The notes: a model not told the origin generated them from the letters alone. Positions 1-6,371 are shown, counted from the first letter of the stretch. The stretch is 14,423 nucleotides of DNA from CAYMKL01 sp964390805 (GCA_964390805.1 CAYMKL010000160.1:1-14423), one strand, 5' to 3'. Numbers and translations: made by a program.

Positions 1-10
1 TCAAGCATAT

Positions 11-30
11 TGTCCCCCTGAATGGGGACA
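11..30. repeat. Short hairpin at the left edge
   Basis: Perfect 7-bp inverted repeat TGTCCCC/GGGGACA around a 6-nt loop. There is no adjacent T run on either strand that would make it a convincing intrinsic terminator. No gene is supported in positions 1-160; the small ORF there has no family features or ribosome binding site. Confidence 0.5.
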
Positions 31-121
31 GTCGATTGTATACACGACGTAGTAGTACTAATTTTGGTCTCTTGTCATTATGGCCAAAGAAGGCGCATAG
101 CTCCGGAGGTCATGCGTGAAG

Positions 122-138
122 CCACCGTGGGACGGTGG
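122..138. repeat. Perfect hairpin downstream of the selenoprotein candidate
   Basis: CCACCGT/ACGGTGG pair across a 3-nt GGG loop, lying about 23 bp after the stop codon of the minus-strand gene that ends at 161. It could stabilise or end that transcript, but no U tract follows it on the minus strand, so a terminator role is only possible. Confidence 0.45.
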
Positions 139-160
139 ATCGAGCGCTGCGGCCCCCTGA

Positions 161-604
161 CTACGGGGTTTCCTTCAGCAGGTCCACCACCAGCCGGTAA
201 GCTACGCCGACCGCCGGAAAGCACACCGTCTGGGGTTTGTCAGAGCTCATGTACTGCTCGATCCCCTCCATCGTGGTCAGATCCGCCCCCGTCAATTCGC
301 GGCAGTTGATGGTCCCCATCTCGGCCTCGAAGCGGCGACGAAACTCCTGCGCCACCGCCGCTATGCGGAACCAGTCCTCCATGGTGTCGCCCTGCTCCTT
401 CTTGAGGCCGATAGCCATCACCGCACCAGCGACGGCACCGCAGACGGCCCCCGTGTTGCCGATCCCGCCGCCGAACGCGCTGGCTATCCGGGGAATGACA
501 TCGTTCCCTGTCTCCATCTCGAATTCCTGGCACACGGCCAGCAATACGGCCTCCGATCAAACGTAGCCTTGCGCCATGATTTGGGTGGCCCGGTTTTGCT
601 CCAT
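161..604 (-). CDS. C_GCAxxG_C_C family redox protein, probable selenoprotein (UGA at codon 16)
   Basis: Small putative redox protein of the C_GCAxxG_C_C family (about 140 residues, four conserved Cys); the exact reaction is unknown. Read from ATG 604 the product is 147 residues if the in-frame TGA at 557-559 is decoded. Residues 13-20 read GYV-U-SEAV, matching the family's N-terminal motif (aromatic/Asn, Cys, S/A, E/Q, A, V) with the stop codon exactly at the first conserved Cys. The other three are present: C55 in the GGGIGNTG..VCGAV motif, C101 in INCREL and C128 in VCFPAV. An AAGGA site lies 9 nt before ATG 604. A hairpin fitting the bacterial SECIS pattern starts 15 nt after the TGA. The main alternative is a nonsense mutation, but the rest of the frame shows no decay. 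A conventional caller would start at TTG 544 or pick the wrong frame (240-614). Confidence 0.75.
521..547 (-). promoter_or_regulatory. Candidate bacterial SECIS element
   Basis: On the minus-strand mRNA, a 5-bp upper stem CUGGC/GCCAG (plus positions 537-541 and 527-531) closes a 5-nt loop CGUGU. Below a G-G mismatch the helix continues with U-A, U-A and A-U, then after a U-U mismatch a G-C pair. The loop begins 20 nt after the UGA at 557-559 and has G as its second base. From memory of bSECISearch criteria, the bacterial consensus is a loop 16-37 nt from UGA, 3-14 nt long, with G in the first two positions. The fit is seen by eye; no folding was computed. Confidence 0.65.
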
Positions 605-633
605 GGTCTTCCATCCTTTCTGCTTTGATTTCC

Positions 634-663
634 AGATAATGATGCCCAATGCTACCTTGACAA
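634..663 (-). promoter_or_regulatory. Possible sigma-70 promoter for the selenoprotein candidate
   Basis: On the minus strand TTGTCA (658-663) and TTATCT (634-639) are separated by 18 bp, about 30 bp upstream of ATG 604. Both boxes deviate from consensus, so this is weaker than the other promoters in the window. Confidence 0.4.
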
Positions 664-677
664 TGTTAGACTCCCCA

Positions 678-777
678 AGAAACCAGGTTTTTTGTACCCA
701 GAAGCGAGGAGCATCATTGTCCCAGGTGCTTTTGCTCAGCCAAAATCCTGTCTATTGCAGAGAAAAACCTGGTTTCT
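678..777. repeat. 100-bp element with 15-bp inverted terminal arms
   Basis: Positions 678-692 (AGAAACCAGGTTTTT) and 763-777 are exact reverse complements. Each arm is itself an odd palindrome (AAACC-N-GGTTT). The 70 bp between the arms carries no ORF. This is the pattern of a REP pair or small MITE-like element in the 212-bp gap between two minus-strand genes. It could also act as a transcript-end structure for the dehydrogenase gene ending at 817. Confidence 0.6.
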
Positions 778-816
778 AGTCGAATATATGTTCAATTTAA
801 CATTGTCGAACGACTA

Positions 817-1791
817 TTAGGTCTTGTTATCATGCTCCACAGTGATCACGACATTGCCCTTTTTGTGCCCTTTTTCGACATACCTGTGAGCCTCGGCAAT
901 TTGCTCCAAGGGATAGCGTCTATCTATAACCGCTTTTATCTTCCCAGCCTCAATAAGCTCTTTGATGAAGACTAGATCTCTAGCCTTTTTGCTTGCTGGC
1001 CTCAAGCCCGTGGCCGCAAACCTTACCTTCTTACCACCTACGATCGAAGTCCATAGCATTTGAAGCATGTCCGCCGGCATAGGGACCGTCGTAAGATATA
1101 TCCCACTTTTCGTTAGCGAATCTTTACAACGTGAAAACGAACTCTTGCCTACTGCGTCAAAAATAATATCATAGGTCTGACCGGTTTCGGTAAAATTCTC
1201 TTTAGTGTAATCAATGACCTTATCGGCTCCCAGAGATTTCACCATTTCCAAGTTTGAGGTACTGCACACCCCGGTGACTTCCGCCCCATAGTACCTGGCA
1301 AGCTGTACCGCAGCACTACCTACCGCTCCAGAAGCTCCATTGATAAGGACCTTTTGCCCGCTCTGGATGTTTCCCTTATCTCTGAGAAAAGGCAACGCCG
1401 TTAATACCCCATTGGGAACGGCGGCGGCTTCCTCATAGGTCATATTGGTCGGTTTACTTGCCAGCGCCCCTTTTTCCGGCATACATATGTACTCGGCATA
1501 GGCGCCAGCTCCAGGAAAGGTAGATCCAAAAACCTGGTCACCTTTCCTGAATCGTTTTACATCCTTTCCTGCCGCTTCAACTTCCCCGGCTAGATATGCC
1601 CCAAGTATTGTTTTTCGGGGTTTCCTAAGACCATTGAAACCTGGAGAACGTCGTATTGCTGGGTCCTCTGCTGCTACTGCTGTCGCATATATCCTTATCA
1701 GTACTTCACGGTCCTTGGGGGTAGGTTTTTCCACCTCTTTGAGCTGAAGAACATCCGGTGGTCCGAATTCTGTGTATACAATCGCTTTCAC
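817..1791 (-). CDS. NAD(P)H-dependent alcohol dehydrogenase / quinone oxidoreductase (MDR superfamily)
   Basis: Cytosolic medium-chain dehydrogenase/reductase of 324 residues. The N-terminal GroES-like catalytic domain begins KAIVYTEFGPPDVLQL. The Rossmann domain has the nucleotide-binding motif NGASGAVGSAAVQLA, followed by the GADKVIDYTKENF segment typical of quinone-oxidoreductase-like members. No structural-zinc cysteine cluster is visible, which fits the zinc-free QOR-like branch rather than classical alcohol dehydrogenases. The physiological substrate (quinone, enone or other) cannot be read from the sequence. GTG 1791 is chosen because GGGGGAGGAA sits about 5 nt upstream; the frame could extend to 1827 but would swallow that site. 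The unknown membrane protein gene ends 66 bp upstream on the same strand, so co-transcription is likely. Confidence 0.85.
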   Translation of the reverse strand: MKAIVYTEFGPPDVLQLKEVEKPTPKDREVLIRIYATAVAAEDPAIRRSPGFNGLRKPRKTILGAYLAGEVEAAGKDVKRFRKGDQVFGSTFPGAGAYAEYICMPEKGALASKPTNMTYEEAAAVPNGVLTALPFLRDKGNIQSGQKVLINGASGAVGSAAVQLARYYGAEVTGVCSTSNLEMVKSLGADKVIDYTKENFTETGQTYDIIFDAVGKSSFSRCKDSLTKSGIYLTTVPMPADMLQMLWTSIVGGKKVRFAATGLRPASKKARDLVFIKELIEAGKIKAVIDRRYPLEQIAEAHRYVEKGHKKGNVVITVEHDNKT

Positions 1792-1857
1792 AAGTATTCC
1801 TCCCCCAAAAAGACCAGCGATCAGCACGTCCGCTCAACTCAGGAGCCAAGGGCTCAA

Positions 1858-2736
1858 TCAAGCGACCCTCGAAAGCCCCCTGAGAATAGCAACAAGCAAC
1901 CAGGCAGCGATCAAGCCGAGAACCACGAATCCCGTGACGGGGCCGATCACTTCGCCCGTCGTAAAGGGCACGCCCGCGGACTTCTGGAAGACCGTGCTCA
2001 AGATTATTTGCGGTGCGAGAAGGACAATAAGGGTTAATAGTGGCGCCGCCATCACATATCCCAACGGATCACTTCTCAGTATAAGGACCGCACAAAGGAA
2101 CGTGGCTGGTGTAATTGTCGCCAGATCCAATGCATACGTAACCATTGTAGTGTAGCTATCCATTCTATCGGGCGGGCCACCTTTGATCAGAGCTACGACA
2201 AGTGGAGCGCCCCACACCACAAGGGTAACCAAACCGGCTGCAAACATAAAGATGGCCAGACCACGCCGAGGCAATCCTGCAGGTATTTGGGAAGCAACCA
2301 AATCCAAATTGACCGAAGAGAACACTTGGACAAACGCGAAGAGACTGGCAGAGAAGATGACGATGTAGAGAAGAAACAGCCTATTGTATGAAGCACCAAG
2401 AGCCATTGATGAATAAAGATAGAGGAAGTAGCCAAGGGTTCCCGTCAGAAGCAGCTGACCACTCACAGATCCTCGCTGATACAGAACGATGGAGATGACG
2501 AGTAAAGGCACACCAAGAAAGAGAGCAACTGTATCCTGTCCCCTGAAGCCTGCACCAAAGAAAAGCGTATCGTATCGGTAGAGGCCTTGGCCGAAAATCT
2601 GTGCGGTCTGACCGCGGAGTGTGGAAAACGAAAAGGGTGCGCCATCATCCTTCAAGAACAACCCTGTTGCTGCTGCGATCGCTGCCAATAACGCGACCAG
2701 CGAAGAGAGCACGACTACGATGCTTGAAATCTTCAT
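1858..2736 (-). CDS. Hypothetical multi-spanning membrane protein
   Basis: A 292-residue protein I do not recognise. It opens with a hydrophobic segment after MKISS (IVVVLSSLVALLAAIAAATG), which could be a signal anchor. About 70 mostly soluble residues follow, including a Gly/Phe-rich stretch (YRYDTLFFGAGFRGQD). Roughly six or seven further hydrophobic helices run to the C-terminus, so it is an integral membrane protein without obvious catalytic residues. ATG 2736 is preferred because GGAGGTGA lies 5-7 nt upstream; an in-frame GTG at 2745 would overlap that site. It precedes the dehydrogenase gene on the same strand by 66 bp, suggesting a two-gene operon with no clear functional link. Confidence 0.7.
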   Translation of the reverse strand: MKISSIVVVLSSLVALLAAIAAATGLFLKDDGAPFSFSTLRGQTAQIFGQGLYRYDTLFFGAGFRGQDTVALFLGVPLLVISIVLYQRGSVSGQLLLTGTLGYFLYLYSSMALGASYNRLFLLYIVIFSASLFAFVQVFSSVNLDLVASQIPAGLPRRGLAIFMFAAGLVTLVVWGAPLVVALIKGGPPDRMDSYTTMVTYALDLATITPATFLCAVLILRSDPLGYVMAAPLLTLIVLLAPQIILSTVFQKSAGVPFTTGEVIGPVTGFVVLGLIAAWLLVAILRGLSRVA

Positions 2737-2858
2737 GGAATTCACCTCCGAAGTCTAGCATGACCTTGATACGCCACGGAATCAATTGCACAACTGAAAG
2801 CCCTCAGCCACCCTATGCGCGATTCGGATGTCCAAAATGGCCTGTCCGTCCAGCAAAC

Positions 2859-2887
2859 TTGCCACAACGGGACAGAACCGCTATAAT
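2859..2887 (+). promoter_or_regulatory. Sigma-70 promoter of murE
   Basis: TTGCCA (2859-2864) and TATAAT (2882-2887) with a 17-bp spacer. It lies inside the long open frame that begins at 2828, which excludes that upstream start for murE and implies a leader of about 100 nt before ATG 2993. Confidence 0.7.
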
Positions 2888-2992
2888 AGAAACTCCATCA
2901 AGCCTGACGTGTTTATTATACCCCAATGGACCAGAAATGCAAAACCGAATCGGAGATCAGAACATAAGCAAACATCCAATGAGGCGACGGCC

Positions 2993-4549
2993 ATGGAGTT
3001 TTCCAAGTTGTTAATCGCCCTACCCAACAAGGAAGTTCACAGCTACGTAGACGTGGACATTGGGGGGCTGGCCCACGACTCGCGTCAGGTGCAGGCTGGC
3101 GATCTCTTCGTGGCCATCAAAGGGTTGGCTGTAGATGGCCACGACTACATCCCCCAGGCCCTCGAACGCGGAGCAGTAGCTGTAGTGGTGCAAGATGCAA
3201 GATGCATGACGCACCATGCCCTGCCTCCTGCTTCTTGCATCTTGGTACCCGATTCCCGTCAAGCTCTCGCCCACCTGGCCGCTGCCTTCCACGGCCACCC
3301 GGGTCGCAAGCTGCGCGTCATCGGCGTCACTGGCACCGACGGCAAGACCACCACCGTCGAGCTGATCCGCAGTATCCTGACCGCCGCAGGCCACAGGACG
3401 GGGATGATCAGCACCGTAGAGGCCCTCATCGGCGACGAGCACTACCCGACCGGCCTCCACGTCACTACCCCCGATGCTCTCCAGGTGCAGGGATTCCTGG
3501 CTCAGATGGTGGCTGCTGGTACAGAGTACGTTGTTCTGGAAGCCACTTCTCACGGTCTGGCCCAGCATCGGGTGACGGCCTGCGATTTCGACGTGGCGGT
3601 GGTGACCAACATCACCCACGAGCACCTGGACTACCACAAGACCTACCAGGACTATCGGGAGGCCAAAGCCCGCCTCTTCCGTGACCTGGCCAGCTCTTTC
3701 CGCAAGCCCGATGCGCTGAAAACCTCCATCCTCAACGCCGATGACTCCTCTTTCGAACACCTGCGCCCAATCCCCGCCGACCGCTATCTAACCTACGGCC
3801 TGGAGCAGCCAGCGGACGTCACGGCCCGCGACATCGTGTACACGCCCACGGCGACGACTTTCGTCGCCGTGACTTCCCAGGGAGAGTTCGCAGTGCGGAC
3901 ACAGCTCCCCGGCCCCTTCAATGTCTACAACATCCTGGCGGCCATCGCCGTAGGTGTCTCGCAGTCGGTTCCCTTCGAAGGTATGCAGCAGGGGATTGAA
4001 GCTGTACGGGGGGTGACGGGTCGCATGGAGCGCATCGTCCTGGGGCAGGATTTCACCGCCATCGTGGATTTCGCCCACACGCCCAACGCTCTCCGACGGG
4101 CTCTGGAGACGGCGCGTCGGTTGACTGGTGGCCGGGTCATCGTCGTCTTCGGCTGTGCGGGGCTGCGGGACGTGGCCAAGCGGCCCATGATGGGGGAGAT
4201 CGCCGGAAAGCTGGCTGACCGCGTGGTCATCACTGCTGAGGATCCCCGCACCGAGGACTTGGACGCCATCATGGCGCAAATCGCGGCCGGCTGCGAGAGG
4301 GCGGGGCGCAGGGAAGGGGAGGACTACTGGCGCGTCGGCGACCGCGGAGAGGCCATCGAATTCGCAGTGAAAATGGCCCGACCAGGTGACCTGGTGATCG
4401 TCACCGGTAAGGGCCATGAGCAGTCCATGTGTTTTGGCACTACGGAAGTTCCGTGGGACGACAGGGAGGCAGTGAGAGAAGCACTAAATCGGCAATCGCA
4501 AATCGGGAATCGAAAATCGGCTCAACCGTCTTTGCGGGACCAGTCGTAG
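2993..4549 (+). CDS. murE: UDP-N-acetylmuramyl-tripeptide synthetase (Mur ligase, MurE)
   Basis: Cytosolic ATP-dependent ligase adding the third residue of the peptidoglycan stem peptide to UDP-MurNAc-L-Ala-D-Glu. The 518-residue product has the N-terminal UDP-binding domain (VDIGGLAHDSRQVQAGDLFVA), the Mur P-loop GTDGKTTT at residues 114-121, a YREAKARLF helix carrying the carbamylated-Lys candidate, GRMERI, DFAHTPNALRRAL and TGKGHEQ. The specificity motif is EDPR (416-419) instead of the DAP-type DNPR. ATG 2993 is the only ATG in frame after the promoter; its ribosome binding site is weak (GAGGCG). Oddities: residues 67-84 are encoded by an inverted pair of heptad repeats, and the last 20 or so residues come from an AATCGNN repeat plus readthrough into the convergent neighbour (28-bp overlap). 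No other mur gene is adjacent. Confidence 0.92.
   Translation: MEFSKLLIALPNKEVHSYVDVDIGGLAHDSRQVQAGDLFVAIKGLAVDGHDYIPQALERGAVAVVVQDARCMTHHALPPASCILVPDSRQALAHLAAAFHGHPGRKLRVIGVTGTDGKTTTVELIRSILTAAGHRTGMISTVEALIGDEHYPTGLHVTTPDALQVQGFLAQMVAAGTEYVVLEATSHGLAQHRVTACDFDVAVVTNITHEHLDYHKTYQDYREAKARLFRDLASSFRKPDALKTSILNADDSSFEHLRPIPADRYLTYGLEQPADVTARDIVYTPTATTFVAVTSQGEFAVRTQLPGPFNVYNILAAIAVGVSQSVPFEGMQQGIEAVRGVTGRMERIVLGQDFTAIVDFAHTPNALRRALETARRLTGGRVIVVFGCAGLRDVAKRPMMGEIAGKLADRVVITAEDPRTEDLDAIMAQIAAGCERAGRREGEDYWRVGDRGEAIEFAVKMARPGDLVIVTGKGHEQSMCFGTTEVPWDDREAVREALNRQSQIGNRKSAQPSLRDQS
3191..3244. repeat. Inverted pair of heptanucleotide repeats inside murE
   Basis: CAAGATG occurs twice in tandem (3191-3204), followed by two degenerate 7-nt units. 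The exact reverse complement of its first 12 bases is at 3233-3244, in a mirrored 7-nt register. It encodes residues 67-84 of MurE, a surface segment of the N-terminal domain that varies in the family, and keeps the frame open. Confidence 0.75.
4487..4521. repeat. Five tandem AATCGNN heptads at the murE 3' end
   Basis: Five contiguous 7-nt units start with AATCG, with the last two bases varying. They follow the family-typical end of MurE (DDREAVREAL) and supply most of its extra C-terminal tail. They end one base before the stop codon of the convergent epimerase gene at 4522. Confidence 0.8.
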
Positions 4550-4977
4550 GGGATCTGGTCGGTGTGGGCGGGCAGGCGGTATTCGTCTGGCTGGTCGTAA
4601 TTGTAGAGCTCGGTGGGCACGTTGACGATGAGGGTCATCTCCTGGCTGATACCCTTGAAGCCGTGCATCACACCGGGGGGGATTTTGAGCAGCATGGGGT
4701 TCTGCTGGCCCATGAAGAACTCGTTGACCTCGCCGTGGGTGGGCGAGCCTTCGCGTCCGTCGTAGAGCACTACCTTGGCCATGCCGTGGACGCAAATGAA
4801 GTGGTCGGTCTGGATCTTGTGATAATGCCAGCCCTTGACCACGTCGGGGTAGACGGCAGTGATGTAGACCTGGCCGAATCTGTCGTACTCTTCCCAATCG
4901 GAGCGCAGCATCTCCATCAGATAGCCCCGCTCGTCGGGGATGTGCCGTAGTGTGCGTACTTTGACGCCGTCAATCAT
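4522..4977 (-). CDS. dTDP-4-dehydrorhamnose 3,5-epimerase family cupin (RmlC-like)
   Basis: A 151-residue single-domain cupin of the RmlC family. Classical members epimerise C3 and C5 of dTDP-4-keto-6-deoxyglucose in nucleotide-sugar synthesis. Visible family features are DERGYLMEML near residue 15, KGWHYHK with H51 as the candidate catalytic base, TDHFICVHGMAKVVLYD, PPGVMHGFKG and VPTELYNYDQPDEYR with the C-terminal PYDW. It is shorter than full RmlC (about 180 residues), so a related sugar epimerase or non-catalytic cupin is possible. ATG 4977 follows AAGGAGG by about 5 nt; the upstream in-frame start at 5019 is rejected. No other rhamnose genes are in the window. Its start is 28 bp from that of the divergent nth. 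Confidence 0.8.
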   Translation of the reverse strand: MIDGVKVRTLRHIPDERGYLMEMLRSDWEEYDRFGQVYITAVYPDVVKGWHYHKIQTDHFICVHGMAKVVLYDGREGSPTHGEVNEFFMGQQNPMLLKIPPGVMHGFKGISQEMTLIVNVPTELYNYDQPDEYRLPAHTDQIPYDWSRKDG

Positions 4978-5005
4978 TGGAACCTCCTTGGGAGCACAAG
5001 ATACC

Positions 5006-5713
5006 GTGAAACGAGACAACGTAAAACGTAAAACGTCAAACGTAAAACGTCAAACATCAAGAGCCCTAGCAATCCACCAACTCCTGATCGAGGAGTACGG
5101 CCAGCATGAGTGGCGCCCCCGCCTCGATCCGCTGAGCGAATTGATCTTCACCATCCTCTCCCAGAACACCTCCGATGTCAACCGCGATCGAGCTTGGAGG
5201 CGTTTGAAGGAGAGATTCCCCACCTGGGAGAGTGTGCTGGCCGCCGACGCAGCCAACATCGCCGAGGCCATCCGGCCAGGCGGGCTGGCCAATGTTAAGT
5301 CCCCGCGCATCCAGGAGATCCTTCGAGACATCAAAATGGAGCGAGGCGGGTTTACTTTGGACTTCCTGACCCAGATGGAGGTTAACGAGGCCAAACAGTG
5401 GCTGACTTCGCTCAGAGGAGTGGGTCCCAAGACAGCCGCCATCGTGCTCCTCTTCTCCCTGGGCAAGCCTGCCTTCCCCGTGGACACCCACGTTCACCGG
5501 GTGAGCCGCCGCCTGGGCCTCATCGGGCCTAAGACTTCTCGTGAGAAGGCCCACGACGTCCTGGAAGAGCTACTTCCGCCCGAAACCTATTACACCTTCC
5601 ACCTCAACCTCATCACTCACGGGCGAGAGGTCTGCAAATCGCAACGACCTCGCTGCGCCGCCTGCATCCTTCAAGTGCACTGCGACTACTATCAGGCCAT
5701 CCGCGTCAGTTGA
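5006..5713 (+). CDS. nth: Endonuclease III (DNA glycosylase/AP lyase)
   Basis: Bifunctional base-excision repair enzyme that removes oxidised pyrimidines and cleaves AP sites. The helix-hairpin-helix LRGVGPKTAA contains the catalytic Lys (residue 142), with catalytic Asp 160 in PVDTHVHRV, the same 18-residue spacing as E. coli K120/D138. The C-terminal 4Fe-4S loop is complete: C210-x6-C217-x2-C220-x5-C226. The start is uncertain. GTG 5006 is proposed (GGGAG about 11 nt upstream), giving 235 residues; the frame is open from 4940 inside the divergent epimerase. The first 18 residues after the start are Lys/Arg-rich and encoded by heptad repeats, so they are not conserved family sequence. The gene's stop overlaps the remnant sbcC stop at 5706-5708. 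Confidence 0.93.
   Translation: MKRDNVKRKTSNVKRQTSRALAIHQLLIEEYGQHEWRPRLDPLSELIFTILSQNTSDVNRDRAWRRLKERFPTWESVLAADAANIAEAIRPGGLANVKSPRIQEILRDIKMERGGFTLDFLTQMEVNEAKQWLTSLRGVGPKTAAIVLLFSLGKPAFPVDTHVHRVSRRLGLIGPKTSREKAHDVLEELLPPETYYTFHLNLITHGREVCKSQRPRCAACILQVHCDYYQAIRVS
5008..5063. repeat. Heptanucleotide tandem array at the nth 5' end
   Basis: Eight contiguous 7-nt units with consensus TMAAACG (degenerate at both edges) lie over the first codons of nth. On the opposite strand the units read TTTGACG or TTTTACG, so the array also provides several -35-like hexamers upstream of the divergent epimerase gene. Confidence 0.8.
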
Positions 5714-5766
5714 TCGCCATCTGCGAGCCCTGGGGCGTTTTGAGTACGTCAATGCGCACAGGGAAG
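5706..5766 (-). pseudogene. Duplicated 3' end of sbcC (direct repeat copy A)
   Basis: These 61 bp match 6429-6489, the true 3' end of sbcC, at 58 positions (differences at 5720, 5744 and 5745). On the minus strand they encode the last 19 or so codons of SbcC and its stop, with M for V and L for F substitutions plus one silent change. Homology stops abruptly at both edges, and at the left edge it begins exactly at the stop codon, which overlaps the nth stop. It is either the original sbcC end, displaced by an insertion, or an end brought in by the inserted block. Confidence 0.85.
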
Positions 5767-5810
5767 AGGGAGGCTGGGAATGTACAGCGGAGTAAGGAAG
5801 GCTATGGCCG

Positions 5811-6092
5811 TCAGTAAACCTCATGCGTGCCGATGTTGCGGAATACGTAGATCGTCTCTCCGCTTTCCGGATCGTGCTCAATGTGGAAGGTGAAGACAAT
5901 CTGCATCGTAATGTGGCCTTCCCAGATGTTGGGGTATCCTCGCATCTTGCGGATGCGAAGCGAGGGGTGAAAGGGTGGATGTTCGGCGCCCTGCTGGAAG
6001 AGCTTAAACGTCTGTCGGACTTTTCTCTTGATATGGGCGGGGAGTTCAGCGTAAGCCTCCCAGAATGTTTTCAGGGGACGGTAGCGAGTCAT
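5811..6092 (-). CDS. RelE/ParE-like toxin of a type II toxin-antitoxin module
   Basis: A 93-residue basic protein with the compact RelE/ParE-superfamily layout: an N-terminal helical part (TFWEAYAELPAHIKRKVRQTFKLF), then SLRIRKMRGYPNIWEGHITMQIVFTFHI, corresponding to the central beta strands where the family carries its Arg/Lys residues, and a C-terminal VFRNIGTHEVY strand. Such toxins usually cleave mRNA on the ribosome or poison gyrase; which applies here cannot be read. Its ATG overlaps the antitoxin stop by 4 bp (ATGA), the normal translational coupling. The module sits in a block bounded by the two 61-bp sbcC-end repeats. Confidence 0.75.
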   Translation of the reverse strand: MTRYRPLKTFWEAYAELPAHIKRKVRQTFKLFQQGAEHPPFHPSLRIRKMRGYPNIWEGHITMQIVFTFHIEHDPESGETIYVFRNIGTHEVY

Positions 6093-6346
6093 TGGGCATC
6101 CAGGAAGTCAAGCATCTCATCCATCGAGTCAAAGGTGCGGAAGTGACCCTGGGCGGCGGCCTCGTCTGCGGCCCGTTCCATTGCTTGCCACTGTTCCGTC
6201 CAAAAATGTGCTTGCTCAGTCTCGACCGCCAACTCGCGGATCGCTCTCAGCATTTCGCGGTAGATGTCATAGCTCAACAATACTTCGCGAGGGACACCCT
6301 GTTGGTCATAGAAGGTTTTGACAGTTGACAATTGGCTATTACTCAT
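6089..6346 (-). CDS. Antitoxin of the RelE-like module
   Basis: An 85-residue acidic protein, first gene of the pair. I do not recognise a named family for it. The middle (REVLLSYDIYREMLRAIREL) resembles helical antitoxin cores, and the acidic C-terminal region (FRTFDSMDEMLDFLDAQ) has the character of a toxin-wrapping tail. ATG 6346 is chosen because GGAGG lies 5 nt upstream; the open frame reaches back to 6475 but crosses the promoter and the neighbouring sbcC end. Autoregulation is likely: two perfect 10-bp palindromes lie at the promoter and in the leader. Confidence 0.75.
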   Translation of the reverse strand: MSNSQLSTVKTFYDQQGVPREVLLSYDIYREMLRAIRELAVETEQAHFWTEQWQAMERAADEAAAQGHFRTFDSMDEMLDFLDAQ

Positions 6347-6361
6347 CGTTGCCTCCTGCTT

Positions 6362-6371
6362 ACGTGCACGT
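6362..6371. promoter_or_regulatory. Palindrome in the TA leader (possible operator)
   Basis: Perfect 10-bp palindrome ACGTGCACGT between the -10 box and the antitoxin start. The sequence differs from the -10 palindrome at 6394-6403, so only one of the two may be the true operator. Confidence 0.35.

Noticed and set aside
122..138. Intrinsic terminator for the 161-604 gene
   Set aside because: The stem is good but no U tract follows on the minus strand, so it is listed only as a hairpin.
557..559. TGA as a simple frameshift or nonsense scar
   Set aside because: The same frame continues with family sequence on both sides, no indel is needed, and the stop sits precisely at a Cys column with a SECIS-like hairpin. 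Not excluded, but less likely.
240..614. Open frame overlapping the selenoprotein candidate, starting at ATG 614
   Set aside because: It reads as Gly/Arg/His-rich nonsense in a shifted frame; the overlapping frame carries the family motifs.
2828..2992. Upstream N-terminal extension of MurE
   Set aside because: The promoter at 2859-2887 lies inside it, and the peptide has no similarity to the MurE N-terminal domain.
3788..4417. 209-codon ORF on the minus strand of murE
   Set aside because: It is an antisense shadow of a conserved ligase in GC-rich sequence, with no domain features.
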